DNA of 47,052 nt from contig QNES01000013.1 in the NCBI GenBank assembly GCA_003645255.1, positions 1-47,052 of the forward strand. The letters are read 5' to 3'. The DNA comes from Gammaproteobacteria bacterium. GTDB taxonomy: Bacteria > Pseudomonadota > Gammaproteobacteria > Beggiatoales > Beggiatoaceae. Shown in pieces: positions 29,101 to 37,205 of this stretch (position 1 is its first letter; each line of letters starts with the position of its first letter). Position numbers and translations under genes: made by a program. Under the pieces are notes generated by a model that ran no database searches, was not told the origin of the DNA, and saw nothing but the letters and a program-made list of their open reading frames with translations.

Positions 29101-31142
29101 TTGATGCTTTGTTGGGGCAAGATGATCCGCCTCCGCAAGCACAACAGGTTTTGCAGTCGGTATTAGATTGGGCGAACCGTATTGATAAAGGTAAGCTTGA
29201 TGGTCCCCCTTCTAAACCTCTTTCTGAGAAAGTGCCGGCAGCGGTCATTGATAAACAGGCTACGCCTGAAAAAGTTGATAAACAGATAGATAACAAAGCT
29301 TTGGGAACCCCGGAACAATTTTTGAAGGTTCCGACGAAGACGATTGATGAGTTGATGCGTTTGGTGGGTGAGTTATCTATTTCGGTGGGGCAAATTCAGG
29401 ATAAATTAAAGCATGTCACTCAAAGTACGCGCACTTTGACAATGCGTGATTTAACACTTCAAAAGAAAACGTTTGAATTGGAGAATTTGGTTGATGTACG
29501 GGGTATCACGGGGATTGATAACCGTAAACAGATATCGTCACAGGATGAGCATTTTGATCCGTTGGAATTTGAGGAGTATAATGAGTTACATAGTGTGGCA
29601 CATAGTTTCATTGAGTTCATAGCGGATAATCGTGAGTTGGCAAAGTCGATACGTGAGGATATGGGTGAATTGGATACGATGTTTATTCATCAGGAGCGTC
29701 TTAATAAGGAGTTCCAAGCGAATATTATGACCACACGCATGGTGCCTGTGAATACGATTTTGTCTAAAGTGCAGCGCAATGTTCGCCAGACGTGCCGTAT
29801 GACGGGCAAAAAAACGGAGTTGGATGTGAGTGGTACGGATATTTTGATTGACAGTGATGTATTGAGTCACTTGGGGGAGCCATTACAGCATATTTTGCGC
29901 AATGCGATTGATCATGGTATAGAAGCACCAGATGAACGGGTGATTTTGGGCAAACCTGAGTCGGGTAAGATAAAGCTGAGTTTTTACCGTGAAGGCAATA
30001 ATGTTGTGGTGAGTTGTCAGGATGATGGTCAGGGCCTTAATTATACTAATATCCGTTTTACTGCCATTCAACGTGGTTTAATCACGGAAAGTCAAAAGCT
30101 GACGGAACAAGATTTGGGGCGTTTAATTCTGATGTCTGGATTTTCGACTAAATCGGGTGTGACGCAGGTATCTGGACGTGGTGTGGGTATGGATGTGGTG
30201 CATACAAGTATTCGTCAGATGAAGGGAACATTGGATTTGCATTCTCAAACGGGGGTGGGTACAAGTATTTTGATTAAGTTGCCTATGACTTTGGTAACAG
30301 TGCATGTGTTGTTGGTGCGTATAGGAGAGCGTCGCTTTGGTATTCCGACGAATCATTTGGAGCAGGCTTTGGCTCCTGGTACTGAGGAATTTCTTCAGGT
30401 GGGTGATGAAATCACTTTAAAAAAGGATAAGAATTTTTATGCGTTGAAGTCTTTGGCCAAGTTATTAAATATGCCAGATGATATGGAGATTACTGAGCAA
30501 GAGTCTCGGTCCATCTTGTTGGTACATGAGGAAACGGGAATCAGTGCGGTGTTGGTAGATGAGTTGTTAGAAACTCATGATTTGGTAATGAAGAGTATGG
30601 GTAAGTATGTCACTAATATTCGTGGTGTGACGGGTGCTTCTATTTTGGGTGATGGTAGTTTGGTTCCGTTATTAGATTTACCTGAGTTATTACGTTCTGG
30701 AACAGCAGCTTCGATGCCAATCGCGCATTCTAAAGGGCAAGTTGAAGAAGGCATTGCAGCTGCGCAGGCGATTCCTCATATTATGATTGTGGATGATTCA
30801 TTAAGTGTTAGGAAGTCGTTGTCGTTGTTGGTGGAGGATGCTGGTTTTGAAATTTTGTTAGCAAAAGATGGGTTAGAGGCGATTGAAGTGATGGAGCAAA
30901 CACGCCCTAATGTGATGTTGGTGGATATGGAGATGCCGCGTATGAATGGTTTGGAGTTGACGGCTCATGTTCGTGCGAATCAGGCGATGCAGAATTTACC
31001 TATTTTTATGATTACTTCGCGTACTACGGAGAAACATCGTGAGCAGGCGAAGGCGGCTGGGGTTAATGCTTATTTGACGAAGCCCTATCAGGAGAGTGAG
31101 TTGTTAGCTTTGATTGATAAAGCGTTAGCGGGGCAAGTTTAA
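26127..31142 (+). CDS. chpA: Hybrid chemotaxis histidine kinase ChpA
   Basis: CheA-type kinase of the Pil-Chp pathway, 1671 residues. Order: five tandem divergent units of about 105 residues (about 40-145, 209-316, 395-491, 574-678, 758-861) with the shared core GLQxxCTFINDNV; one canonical HPt domain with phospho-histidine His938 in AHTLKGSS; dimerisation region near 1080; ATPase with HILRNAIDHGIE near 1255 and SGRGVGMDVVH near 1350; CheW-like domain (about 1390-1530); receiver with Asp1600 in MLVDMEMPRMNG. Pseudomonas ChpA carries six HPt domains plus Ser and Thr variants; here only one HPt keeps histidine. The sequence is markedly G-rich on the plus strand from about 28.2 kb. Confidence 0.95.
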   Translation: MMNNIEQLKELQAIIINQAYQFYEAVADMGAKITQEAIHLAQNYVMKVGEASAAAKLKGLPIIVQHTQQNLAALQELEASQRQLLLREIERWPKLVLNYLYALSNQNTGHSIIGYFQNSIWPQPCTEQLSTELNESFTHDFRHLANKNLVTILAESELGDLNLMKESVGEASYENTQTEVANPLYQSISSMSNTLSSALIQMLTLDVEHEAFIDQVEQYTDSVQSLWELAEELDFKGLQEVCTFINDNVFAAASSQPQSVRFEQLEPLALCPKLLLDYLQSPELGAPKLVEWLYLETWPVSISPDARPNLLSQLKQDCSSPIVCETDCKGMNAFIPEKALELTLGDKKQNQLEENALSIPNAQLLIEQMSQIAKINNQCLNELIAADDGTESLLMATITYTENVQTVWDAAEGVEGLQAICTFINDNVMILGSQSKSSREAARELLASWPELIIGYFYQPVESASALISLLQQSEWPTPLDKEMACEIEARLIEESKPSSGEEIKSDVSNEESAEMALLPLAPRIMEEIEEVSEDFIELVTPDLLELVCSQISDSSEGLSAALEVCVSMENDNPAFFEAIEDYTNRVQDIWDVAEMVELKGLQEVCTFINENLLAFSIQEQTTRVATQKYFQNWPALVLEYLQFPTKGAPRLVNYLQEADWPSPLTVESGEQLLGLLKTPSGGGQGESGHCDFVETVTDVPDLPLEELAPLPVSVDETISLGNAEVVEILSSELESAEADLEGELKKFISAENNTTLLNEATETYIEHVHRLYVASEMMGLDGLQTICTQVMDNVKVLSAESIVSRQKALSVLEPWPNLVLAYLKSPGDKSVGALVTHFRAPTWVHALSDEAALNLLNQLVVGTTVDEEAEESDAYSRPSTTTPEDVLITVPEDINQELLEAYLQEVPQNAADFSTCIQNIIQSPDISEIERAQRIAHTLKGSSNIIGIKGVANIAHHLEDTLEYLAKHQVVPPQELTDTMTEAADCLEIMVDALLGQDDPPPQAQQVLQSVLDWANRIDKGKLDGPPSKPLSEKVPAAVIDKQATPEKVDKQIDNKALGTPEQFLKVPTKTIDELMRLVGELSISVGQIQDKLKHVTQSTRTLTMRDLTLQKKTFELENLVDVRGITGIDNRKQISSQDEHFDPLEFEEYNELHSVAHSFIEFIADNRELAKSIREDMGELDTMFIHQERLNKEFQANIMTTRMVPVNTILSKVQRNVRQTCRMTGKKTELDVSGTDILIDSDVLSHLGEPLQHILRNAIDHGIEAPDERVILGKPESGKIKLSFYREGNNVVVSCQDDGQGLNYTNIRFTAIQRGLITESQKLTEQDLGRLILMSGFSTKSGVTQVSGRGVGMDVVHTSIRQMKGTLDLHSQTGVGTSILIKLPMTLVTVHVLLVRIGERRFGIPTNHLEQALAPGTEEFLQVGDEITLKKDKNFYALKSLAKLLNMPDDMEITEQESRSILLVHEETGISAVLVDELLETHDLVMKSMGKYVTNIRGVTGASILGDGSLVPLLDLPELLRSGTAASMPIAHSKGQVEEGIAAAQAIPHIMIVDDSLSVRKSLSLLVEDAGFEILLAKDGLEAIEVMEQTRPNVMLVDMEMPRMNGLELTAHVRANQAMQNLPIFMITSRTTEKHREQAKAAGVNAYLTKPYQESELLALIDKALAGQV

Positions 31143-31296
31143 GGGGTGTATAGATATTTGTATTTTAGTTTGTTCCCGCGCTAAGTATAAAACCTGTCAT
31201 GTTTATGGGTAGAAAAACCACCGCACGAAATAAATACGATAATTATTTTGTGGTGGGTTTGGCTACCCACCCTACGTTTACTTTTTATAATCAATT

Positions 31297-31740
31297 ATGA
31301 ACGTTGCTTACGAACAAGACTTTTACAGTTGGACTAATAATAATGTTGAATTACTACGAGAAGGAAAGTTATCTGAAATTGATAGAATTAATATTGCAGA
31401 AGAACTGGAAGCTATGGGTAAAAGTCAACAACATGCCTTAGTGAGTCGGTTAGCCGTTTTATTAATGCACTTGCTAAAATGGCAATATCAACCCGAAAAG
31501 TGTTCCCGCAGTTGGGAATTGACGATTATTGAACAGCGTCATGAAATTTTCGAGCTTATTGAAGACAGCCCAAGTCTAAAACATACTCTTGAAGAAAAAT
31601 TGGCGAAAGCTTATCAGAAATCACTTATAAAAGCGGAACGTGAAACGGGTATTCGATACACAAAGTTTCCCCATAGTTGCCCTTATACTTTAGAAGAAGT
31701 ATTGGATAAACAATTTTATCCTGAGAAATCAGATGTTTAA
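31297..31740 (+). CDS. DUF29 family protein
   Basis: A 147-residue soluble protein with clear DUF29 hallmarks: YEQDFYSW at the N-terminus, IDRINIAEELEAMG, LAVLLMHLLKWQYQPE and SWELTIIEQR. The family is widespread in cyanobacteria and large sulfur bacteria, often as many paralogues, and has no known function. It follows chpA after 154 bases that contain a GTGGGT/ACCCAC stem and the GGGTAGCC-type phrase, so it need not belong to the chemosensory transcript. Confidence 0.88.
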   Translation: MNVAYEQDFYSWTNNNVELLREGKLSEIDRINIAEELEAMGKSQQHALVSRLAVLLMHLLKWQYQPEKCSRSWELTIIEQRHEIFELIEDSPSLKHTLEEKLAKAYQKSLIKAERETGIRYTKFPHSCPYTLEEVLDKQFYPEKSDV

Positions 31741-31931
31741 ACTCTTTGCTGTCACCAAACTGAATTTTTTTCAATGTGGCAAGTGAGCAAGACTTTGCCC
31801 ATCCTATATAAAAGTTTAAATTATGCTCGCGTATAGTATATTCTATTTCAAACTCTTCACATAAGTTTTTTTGAAAATATTGGGAATGGCTATATTATTT
31901 TTGGGTGAGCTTAAGTGGTTTTCGATTTTTT

Positions 31932-32375
31932 ATGAGTGAAATTCATAATCCCCATTTGTATGTTTTATTGGTATTTGATGGTCAATATTTTTTTATACCT
32001 CAAGATGAGGTGTTGTCAATAGAAATTATTGCTGATGTTCTTATGACCGATGATGATATAGGGGCTGTTGGGCGGTTTTCGGGACATGGATTGGAATCGC
32101 CTGTGTTTTGTTTGGCTTATGATTTGTCTTTATTGTCAGAGGTACCGTCCTGTCGTGAGTATTTTGTTTTACTTAAAGATGAGGAACAGCCGTTGGGGAT
32201 AACTTGCGATGAGGTGGAAAATATTAATTTTAAACAAGAACATTTCTACCCTCAAGATTTACCTGATGTGATGCAAACGCAAAATTCACCTATCCGACAA
32301 TTGTTGTTTTATCAAGAACAGGTTGCTTGTGTTTGTAGCGGCAGTGCTTTGGTGAAGTATTTATCTAATAGTTAA
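31932..32375 (+). CDS. Divergent CheW-like protein
   Basis: A 147-residue protein from the ATG at 31932 (an in-frame GTG at 31905 would add nine residues). The N-terminal YVLLVFDGQYFFIPQDEVLSIE has the strand pattern of a CheW domain start, and later strands (YFVLLKDEEQPLGITCDEVE) also fit. It lacks the strong glycine-rich CheW core, so assignment rests partly on position between chpA and another CheW-like gene. It may correspond to ChpC, the accessory CheW of the Pseudomonas cluster. Confidence 0.55.
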   Translation: MSEIHNPHLYVLLVFDGQYFFIPQDEVLSIEIIADVLMTDDDIGAVGRFSGHGLESPVFCLAYDLSLLSEVPSCREYFVLLKDEEQPLGITCDEVENINFKQEHFYPQDLPDVMQTQNSPIRQLLFYQEQVACVCSGSALVKYLSNS

Positions 32376-32381
32376 AATAAA

Positions 32382-32840
32382 ATGAGCGAAGAAGAAGTTG
32401 CAAAAACGAATCGAGCATGGGTGTTAGACTTTGGTTCGGGGTTACGAGCAGCAGTGGGTCATCATGAAATGTGGCAGGTGCTGCTTTCACCTAAGTTATT
32501 TGATGTCCCTTGTACACCTTCTTATTGTGGTGAAGTTTTAATTTTTCAAGATCGCATTTTGCCGGTGCTTTCAGTATCTCATTTGTTGGAAAGAGAGAAA
32601 AACGGTACAAGTCAAATAGTCGGTATTGCTATTTACCAGGATGATCCTGCCCATCCGATTCATTATGGTGGTTTGCATTTGGCGGAAATGCCACAGAGTA
32701 TTTATGTGAGTGATGAGCAGGCTTGTGATTTACCTGATTCTCAAGAATTTTGGGAGCCTTTAGCGGTGTCTTGTTTTACTCATGAGAGTTTAGCTATTCC
32801 AATTATTGAGCTGGCTTCTTTATTTTCTGGTAACTGGTAA
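32382..32840 (+). CDS. CheW-like adaptor, ChpC candidate
   Basis: A 152-residue protein, starting six bases after the previous gene. The segment [28 protein letters not shown] matches the CheW core in which a gate-keeping proline/glycine run is followed by a redefined hydrophobic strand (shown here in two parts: [16 protein letters not shown], then [12 protein letters not shown]). It and its upstream neighbour probably tune ChpA or its receptor array. It ends five bases before the ADP-ribosylglycohydrolase gene, so the three genes form one operon. Confidence 0.65.
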   Translation: MSEEEVAKTNRAWVLDFGSGLRAAVGHHEMWQVLLSPKLFDVPCTPSYCGEVLIFQDRILPVLSVSHLLEREKNGTSQIVGIAIYQDDPAHPIHYGGLHLAEMPQSIYVSDEQACDLPDSQEFWEPLAVSCFTHESLAIPIIELASLFSGNW

Positions 32841-32845
32841 CTGAT

Positions 32846-33781
32846 ATGTATTCTGTTGAACATTATTGTGGTTGTCTTTTCGGTTTAGCTGTAGGAGATG
32901 CTTTAGGTACTGCCCTTGAATTTGAATTGCCGGATTCTCTTGCTCAAATAAGTGATATTGTGGGTGGTGGACCGTTTAATCTTAAACCTGGGCAATGGAC
33001 AGATGATACTTCAATGGCATTGTGTTTGGCTGAAAGTCTAATTAAAATGCGTAGATTTGAGCCTGTTGATCAATTAACTCGTTATTGTCGGTGGTATCGA
33101 CAGGGCTATTTAAGTAGTACCGGTCAATGTTTTGATATTGGTAGAACGATCCGAGAGTCTTTGGAAAAATTTGAACAGACGGGTGAACCATATTGTGGGT
33201 TGACGGATGAATATTCTGCTAGTAATGGTTGTCTTATGCGTTTGGCTCCTATTCCTCTGTTTTATGCTCGTATTCCTCAACAAGCAATTGAAAAATCAGG
33301 AGAAAGTGCGCGTACGACACATGGTCTTCAAATCACGATTGATGCTTGTCGTTATTTTGGGGCGTTGTTAGTCGGAGCTATTATGGGTGTCAATAAATCG
33401 ACTTTATTAAGTAAACGTTTTAGCCCTGCTTTAAATTATTGGGAAACTAATCCTTTGGTTGAGGAAATTGATGAGGTGGCTAGTGGTTCTTTTAAAGAAA
33501 AACAACCGCCAATGATACAGGGTACGGGTTATGTGGTGAAGTCCTTAGAGGCGGCTTTGTGGGCATTTTATAATAGCAATAGTTTTAAAGAGGGGGCGTT
33601 GAAAGCAGTGAATTTGGGTAATGATGCGGATACCACCGGTGCTGTTTATGGACAGTTGGCAGGGGCTTTTTATGGTGAATCAGCGATTCCTAGTTATTGG
33701 CTAGATAAGTTATTTAAGCGGTATTTGATAAAATCTTATGCGGTGCAGTTGGCTAAAATTGGTAAGAAGGTTAATGCATAG
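32846..33781 (+). CDS. ADP-ribosylglycohydrolase family protein (DraG-like)
   Basis: A 311-residue hydrolase expected to remove ADP-ribose from a protein or small molecule. Metal-binding motifs of the family are visible: [15 protein letters not shown] near the N-terminus, [12 protein letters not shown] near residue 50, [10 protein letters not shown] and the C-terminal [17 protein letters not shown] with paired aspartates. A TAACTGGTAACTGA heptad run overlaps the preceding stop and leads to the ATG. Tight spacing ties it to the two CheW-like genes. No ADP-ribosyltransferase partner is in the window. Confidence 0.9.
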   Translation: MYSVEHYCGCLFGLAVGDALGTALEFELPDSLAQISDIVGGGPFNLKPGQWTDDTSMALCLAESLIKMRRFEPVDQLTRYCRWYRQGYLSSTGQCFDIGRTIRESLEKFEQTGEPYCGLTDEYSASNGCLMRLAPIPLFYARIPQQAIEKSGESARTTHGLQITIDACRYFGALLVGAIMGVNKSTLLSKRFSPALNYWETNPLVEEIDEVASGSFKEKQPPMIQGTGYVVKSLEAALWAFYNSNSFKEGALKAVNLGNDADTTGAVYGQLAGAFYGESAIPSYWLDKLFKRYLIKSYAVQLAKIGKKVNA

Positions 33782-33813
33782 AAGGCTAAAAGCGGGAGGA
33801 GGCTAGGGCTGTC

Positions 33814-33896
33814 AAGTTTTCGGATTTTCGTAGGCTCCCAGTGTTTTTTTGCCCACCCTACATTTTGACTTCCCCCCTATAAAAATCAGAAAATTT
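33814..33896. repeat. TATACTCCG-family related inverted arms
   Basis: AAGTTTTCGGATTTTCGTAG (33814 onward) is inverted, with a few mismatches, as CCTATAAAAATCAGAAAATT (33876 onward). The arms match the inner arms of the elements at 3542 and 22639 but the outer TATACT ends are missing. GGGTGGGC-type sequence lies between. Confidence 0.55.
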
Positions 33897-33905
33897 AACC
33901 GTTAG

Positions 33906-33934
33906 CCTCAGAATTTATTCTGAGGTTTTTTTTT
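33906..33934 (+). terminator. Rho-independent terminator after the pil-chp cluster
   Basis: CCTCAGAAT (33906-33914) and ATTCTGAGG (33917-33925) form a perfect nine-base stem followed by nine T residues on the plus strand. It closes the transcript that ends with the ADP-ribosylglycohydrolase gene. Confidence 0.9.
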
Positions 33935-33940
33935 GTAAAC

Positions 33941-34017
33941 TATACTTTAAACAGCTTAAATATGGCATGTTATGTAGACAGTTAAAAAAAGTCCAAAATT
34001 TACCCGTTAGTAGTATA
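33941..34017. repeat. TATACTTTAAAC element, copy 2 (77 bp)
   Basis: Same ends as 9939-10047: TATACTTTAAACAGCTTAAA at the left and CCCGTTAGTAGTATA at the right, with AAAGTCCAAAATTTACCC before the end. It is about 32 bases shorter inside. It begins six bases after the T run of the terminator. Confidence 0.65.
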
Positions 34018-34086
34018 TAAACTATTTGTGAAGGGTATCGTTATTGAAGCGTTGCTTCCAAAACAACTGATAACTGACAGTGGACA

Positions 34087-36435
34087 CTATTTGGGTTTTC
34101 GTTTGATGAAAATATCTTCTATTAGTTTGGGTTCCAGAAGCTTTTTTTCTAATATTTTGGCTGCTTGGTATGAATAGGAGCCACTGATGGTTATTTCCCA
34201 AACATTGCCCGCTTTGTTAATGTTATTTTCAGTGAAATCCAGGGAGTCCACTTGGGAATAAAAAAGTTCGGGGTGCCTTGCCCTGAGTTTTTCAAGCTGT
34301 TTTTCAGCGTCCTGTCGCCGAGCATAAGAGCCTAGGATTATTATCTGATCGCCTGTTTCTAACTGTGATATTAAACGTGCCCATTTGGTGCTTGGGGAGG
34401 TTTCTCTATGTGCTATTTCAAGTTTGGCAACTTTTTGTTGGGCGAGTGTTTGTTCCAAAACCGTATTTTTCCCATTCACTTGTTCAAGCGTTTTTGTTAA
34501 AGATGCTTTTTGTTCCTGCGTGTGTTCGAGTTGTTTTTCAAGCAGTTCTTGTTTTTTGTTGCTTTGTTCAAGCGTTTCTTTTAGAACGGTATTTTGTTCT
34601 TCGAGGTGTTCAAGTTGTTCTGCCTTATATGCCTGTTTTGGGTGTGCTTGTTCTAATGCTTGTTCCACAATAGTTTGGTTAGTCGGCTCAAGTAATGGTT
34701 TTATTGCCCTTTTAATCGGTTGAGTTCCAAAAAAAAACCATAGGCTAAAGACTAATAGCAATATCACTAGCACCCAAAGTGGGTAATGTATTTTGGAGGT
34801 GCTGGTTTTTTGGGTTAGGTTAAAGTATTGCTCAAGAATGGTTTGTTCTATCTCTGCAATTTTTTTGTTTATACCTAGCTTTTTATAAATGCCTAGTGCG
34901 GTTTTAAAATCAGCTTTTGCTAATGCTGCTTCACCCCGTTGTTGCCATAATTTTCTGGTTTTAGCCGTGGCTTCTACTTGATGAGGTTCTAGGGTTAGGA
35001 CTTGTTCATATAGTTCAAGTTGTTGTGTCTCATTTTCGGTTTGTTGAGCCAGTGTGAGTAGGGCTTGTATTAAGCGAGAATTTGCGGTAAGTGGTTGATA
35101 ATAATACAGTTTTTCTAGCAATATTTTGGCTTCTTTGGCTTGTCCTTGAGCTAGTAGAATATCAGCGAGCAATTGATGAGCACCGAGATGATTAGGATTT
35201 AATGCAATCACTTCGCCTAATTGTTGGGCTGATAATTCTAGGTGTGTTTCTTTATGCAACGCTACTGCCGATTGAAAAAGTTTTTCGGCAACTGGATCTA
35301 TATGATCTAATTTGATTTGGATTCGTCGCAGGGGTTTATTTTCCCTGATCCAGCGGCGTATTAATTCGACTTGAAATTGATATCCTGCTTCAGTCAATGT
35401 GAGTAAATCCCAATCTTGTAGTAGGTGGGGTGCATTTTGTAATTCCCGAATAACAACGCGGATACCACTTTCATAGAGCTTTTTTTCCAGGGCTTTTTCT
35501 GTCATGACTTTACTACCCGCTTCAGCCATTGCTACCGCAACCACTTGTTCTGCCGGTGGTAAACCTTGAAATAACCATGCCATTTTGTTCCGACTGGCAT
35601 CTAAAACGTCAAAAATCACATTTTCTACATCGGCAGGTGTAGCTGTTGGTATTTTTTCTGATGTTTTGTAAGATTCATAAGCTTGTACCCAAACCTGGTA
35701 ACAGACTTGTTGAGTTAAATAAGGGTGACCATGTGTATATTGCCAAACACATTCTACTGCTTCATCCGGCCAATTTAGGCTATTATTTGCTTCAGAAAGA
35801 CGCACTAGCTTGGTGGTCTCTGTTTGATTGAGCAGTGATAAGCGTTTAGTGGGCGGAATACCTCTAAAAAGGGAAATCGTAATGGGATCAAGATCATCAA
35901 TATTACGCCCCCCTGTGAAAATAAACTTAAGGTGTTGGGAATCGTAATCTATTAATTGACGTATATAAGGAAAAAATGTCACCCCTGCCGATTCTATCTT
36001 GGGCTCTTCAAGCACATCAAATTCATCAAACAATAATACTAAAGCAGCATTTTCTGAAAGGTTTTGTAAGATGTTGGGTAACCAGCTATCTTGAAAGACT
36101 GCTTCCGGTTGTTCTTCTAAATCCGGTTCTGCTTGATTCAAGGTATTGGCAATACTTTTTGCTAATTCAGTGATTATTTGAGCTAAAGTAAGGCTTGCTT
36201 TATCTTGTAAGTCAAAGTAAATAGGATAATAATCTCCTTGGGTGGGTAAATAGGTTTTTAAATGTTGCAAGAGCGATGTTTTACCTATGCACCGTTGCCC
36301 GTATAATACGAGAGCATTTTTTTTTGCGTGGCGTAAAACGAGCATGATTTCACGCAAAATATGGGTTCGTTCGATAAAAGTGGTATGAGTCCCCACTGGA
36401 TTATCAGTAATATAAGGATTGATTGATTCAGACAT
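34087..36435 (-). CDS. AAA ATPase-TPR-membrane-coiled coil-SPOR-like protein
   Basis: A 782-residue protein with an unusual layout: an Orc1/Cdc6-like AAA ATPase (Walker A GQRCIGKT at 46-53, Walker B LLFDEFDV near 135), a winged-helix-like part, a TPR-like helical region (about 390-530), one membrane helix (about 549-570), a coiled coil with repeated LEQxxKKxxxLEKQLE-type heptads (about 590-670), and a C-terminal SPOR-like module with GSYARRQDAEKQLEKLRA and ISGSYSYQAAKILEKKL. SPOR domains bind denuded glycan strands at division sites. A cytoplasmic ATPase coupled to a periplasmic wall-binding end is inferred. Neighbouring ampD is divergent. No Shine-Dalgarno is seen. Confidence 0.75.
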   Translation of the reverse strand: MSESINPYITDNPVGTHTTFIERTHILREIMLVLRHAKKNALVLYGQRCIGKTSLLQHLKTYLPTQGDYYPIYFDLQDKASLTLAQIITELAKSIANTLNQAEPDLEEQPEAVFQDSWLPNILQNLSENAALVLLFDEFDVLEEPKIESAGVTFFPYIRQLIDYDSQHLKFIFTGGRNIDDLDPITISLFRGIPPTKRLSLLNQTETTKLVRLSEANNSLNWPDEAVECVWQYTHGHPYLTQQVCYQVWVQAYESYKTSEKIPTATPADVENVIFDVLDASRNKMAWLFQGLPPAEQVVAVAMAEAGSKVMTEKALEKKLYESGIRVVIRELQNAPHLLQDWDLLTLTEAGYQFQVELIRRWIRENKPLRRIQIKLDHIDPVAEKLFQSAVALHKETHLELSAQQLGEVIALNPNHLGAHQLLADILLAQGQAKEAKILLEKLYYYQPLTANSRLIQALLTLAQQTENETQQLELYEQVLTLEPHQVEATAKTRKLWQQRGEAALAKADFKTALGIYKKLGINKKIAEIEQTILEQYFNLTQKTSTSKIHYPLWVLVILLLVFSLWFFFGTQPIKRAIKPLLEPTNQTIVEQALEQAHPKQAYKAEQLEHLEEQNTVLKETLEQSNKKQELLEKQLEHTQEQKASLTKTLEQVNGKNTVLEQTLAQQKVAKLEIAHRETSPSTKWARLISQLETGDQIIILGSYARRQDAEKQLEKLRARHPELFYSQVDSLDFTENNINKAGNVWEITISGSYSYQAAKILEKKLLEPKLIEDIFIKRKPK

Positions 36436-36462
36436 TTTTTATCATTTTTAAAAAGTTTGATA

Positions 36463-36489
36463 GTTACCACCGGCGGAGCCGGTGGTAAC
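36463..36489. repeat. Perfect 12-bp hairpin between divergent genes
   Basis: GTTACCACCGGC and its reverse complement GCCGGTGGTAAC are separated by GGA. TTTTAT follows on the plus strand. It lies between the start codons of the minus-strand ATPase and plus-strand ampD, so a terminator role is not expected there; an operator or a small repeat is more likely. A second hairpin, TCCAAACGTGAAAGTTTGGA, follows at 36495 and recurs in variant form at 43377-43401. Confidence 0.6.
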
Positions 36490-36582
36490 TTTTATCCAAA
36501 CGTGAAAGTTTGGATTCCAATTTGAAGCATAGTTCGGTGAATTTTTATTTTAATCCTAATTTTAATTTGAATCAATAAAAAA

Positions 36583-37116
36583 ATGAAACTTGACATGAAT
36601 AATGCATGGTTAGAAGGTGTGCGCCACCATCCTTCAGCGCATTATGATGAACGTCCAAAGGCGGTAGAGATTGAATTGTTGGTTATTCATGCGATCAGTT
36701 TACCGCCTGGGCAATTTGGTGGTCCTTTTATTGAGCAGTTGTTTACACATCGTTTGAATAAAAATGAACACCCCTATTTTGCTGATATTGCCGATTTGCG
36801 TGTTTCCGCTCATTTGCTAATTCGGCGTTTGGGGGAAATCACGCAATATGTTTCTTTTCAGCAACGGGCTTGGCACGCTGGCGTATCTTCTTTTGCAGAG
36901 CGTAGCCGTTGCAATGATTTTTCAATTGGCATTGAGCTTGAGGGGTGTGATGATGTACCTTATACGGATGAACAATATCAGCAATTGGCACGAGTTATAA
37001 ATATTTTGCAGCAAGCCTGGCCTATTTTAACCCATGACAGGATTGTTGGTCATTGTGATATTGCCCCAGGGCGTAAAACGGATCCCGGGCTGGCATTTGA
37101 TTGGGGGCGTTTATAA
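36583..37116 (+). CDS. ampD: 1,6-anhydro-N-acetylmuramyl-L-alanine amidase AmpD
   Basis: Cytoplasmic zinc amidase of murein recycling that separates anhydromuropeptides into sugar and peptide. The 177-residue protein follows the family: N-terminal WLEGVRHHPSAHYDERP, zinc ligand in LLVIHAISLPPGQFGG, RAWHAGVSSF, GIELEG and the C-terminal VGHCDIAPGRKTDPG with the second histidine and the aspartate. It stands alone, without ampE, and its transcript probably ends before the convergent dndC. Confidence 0.95.
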   Translation: MKLDMNNAWLEGVRHHPSAHYDERPKAVEIELLVIHAISLPPGQFGGPFIEQLFTHRLNKNEHPYFADIADLRVSAHLLIRRLGEITQYVSFQQRAWHAGVSSFAERSRCNDFSIGIELEGCDDVPYTDEQYQQLARVINILQQAWPILTHDRIVGHCDIAPGRKTDPGLAFDWGRL

Positions 37117-37205
37117 GTTAGGTGTTAGCGAATAATTGCCTCTACATGCCCATTATATAACGTTTTTAACGGGTTTATCTGGTTGCCCTGAGTAGTTACA
37201 ATTAA

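Noticed and set aside
34365-34723. Plus-strand reading frames opposite the AAA-TPR-SPOR gene
   Set aside because: Cysteine- and valine-rich translations arise from the coiled-coil codons on the other strand.
36463-36494. Terminator for the ATPase gene
   Set aside because: The hairpin lies upstream of the gene's start codon, between divergent genes, so it cannot terminate that transcript.
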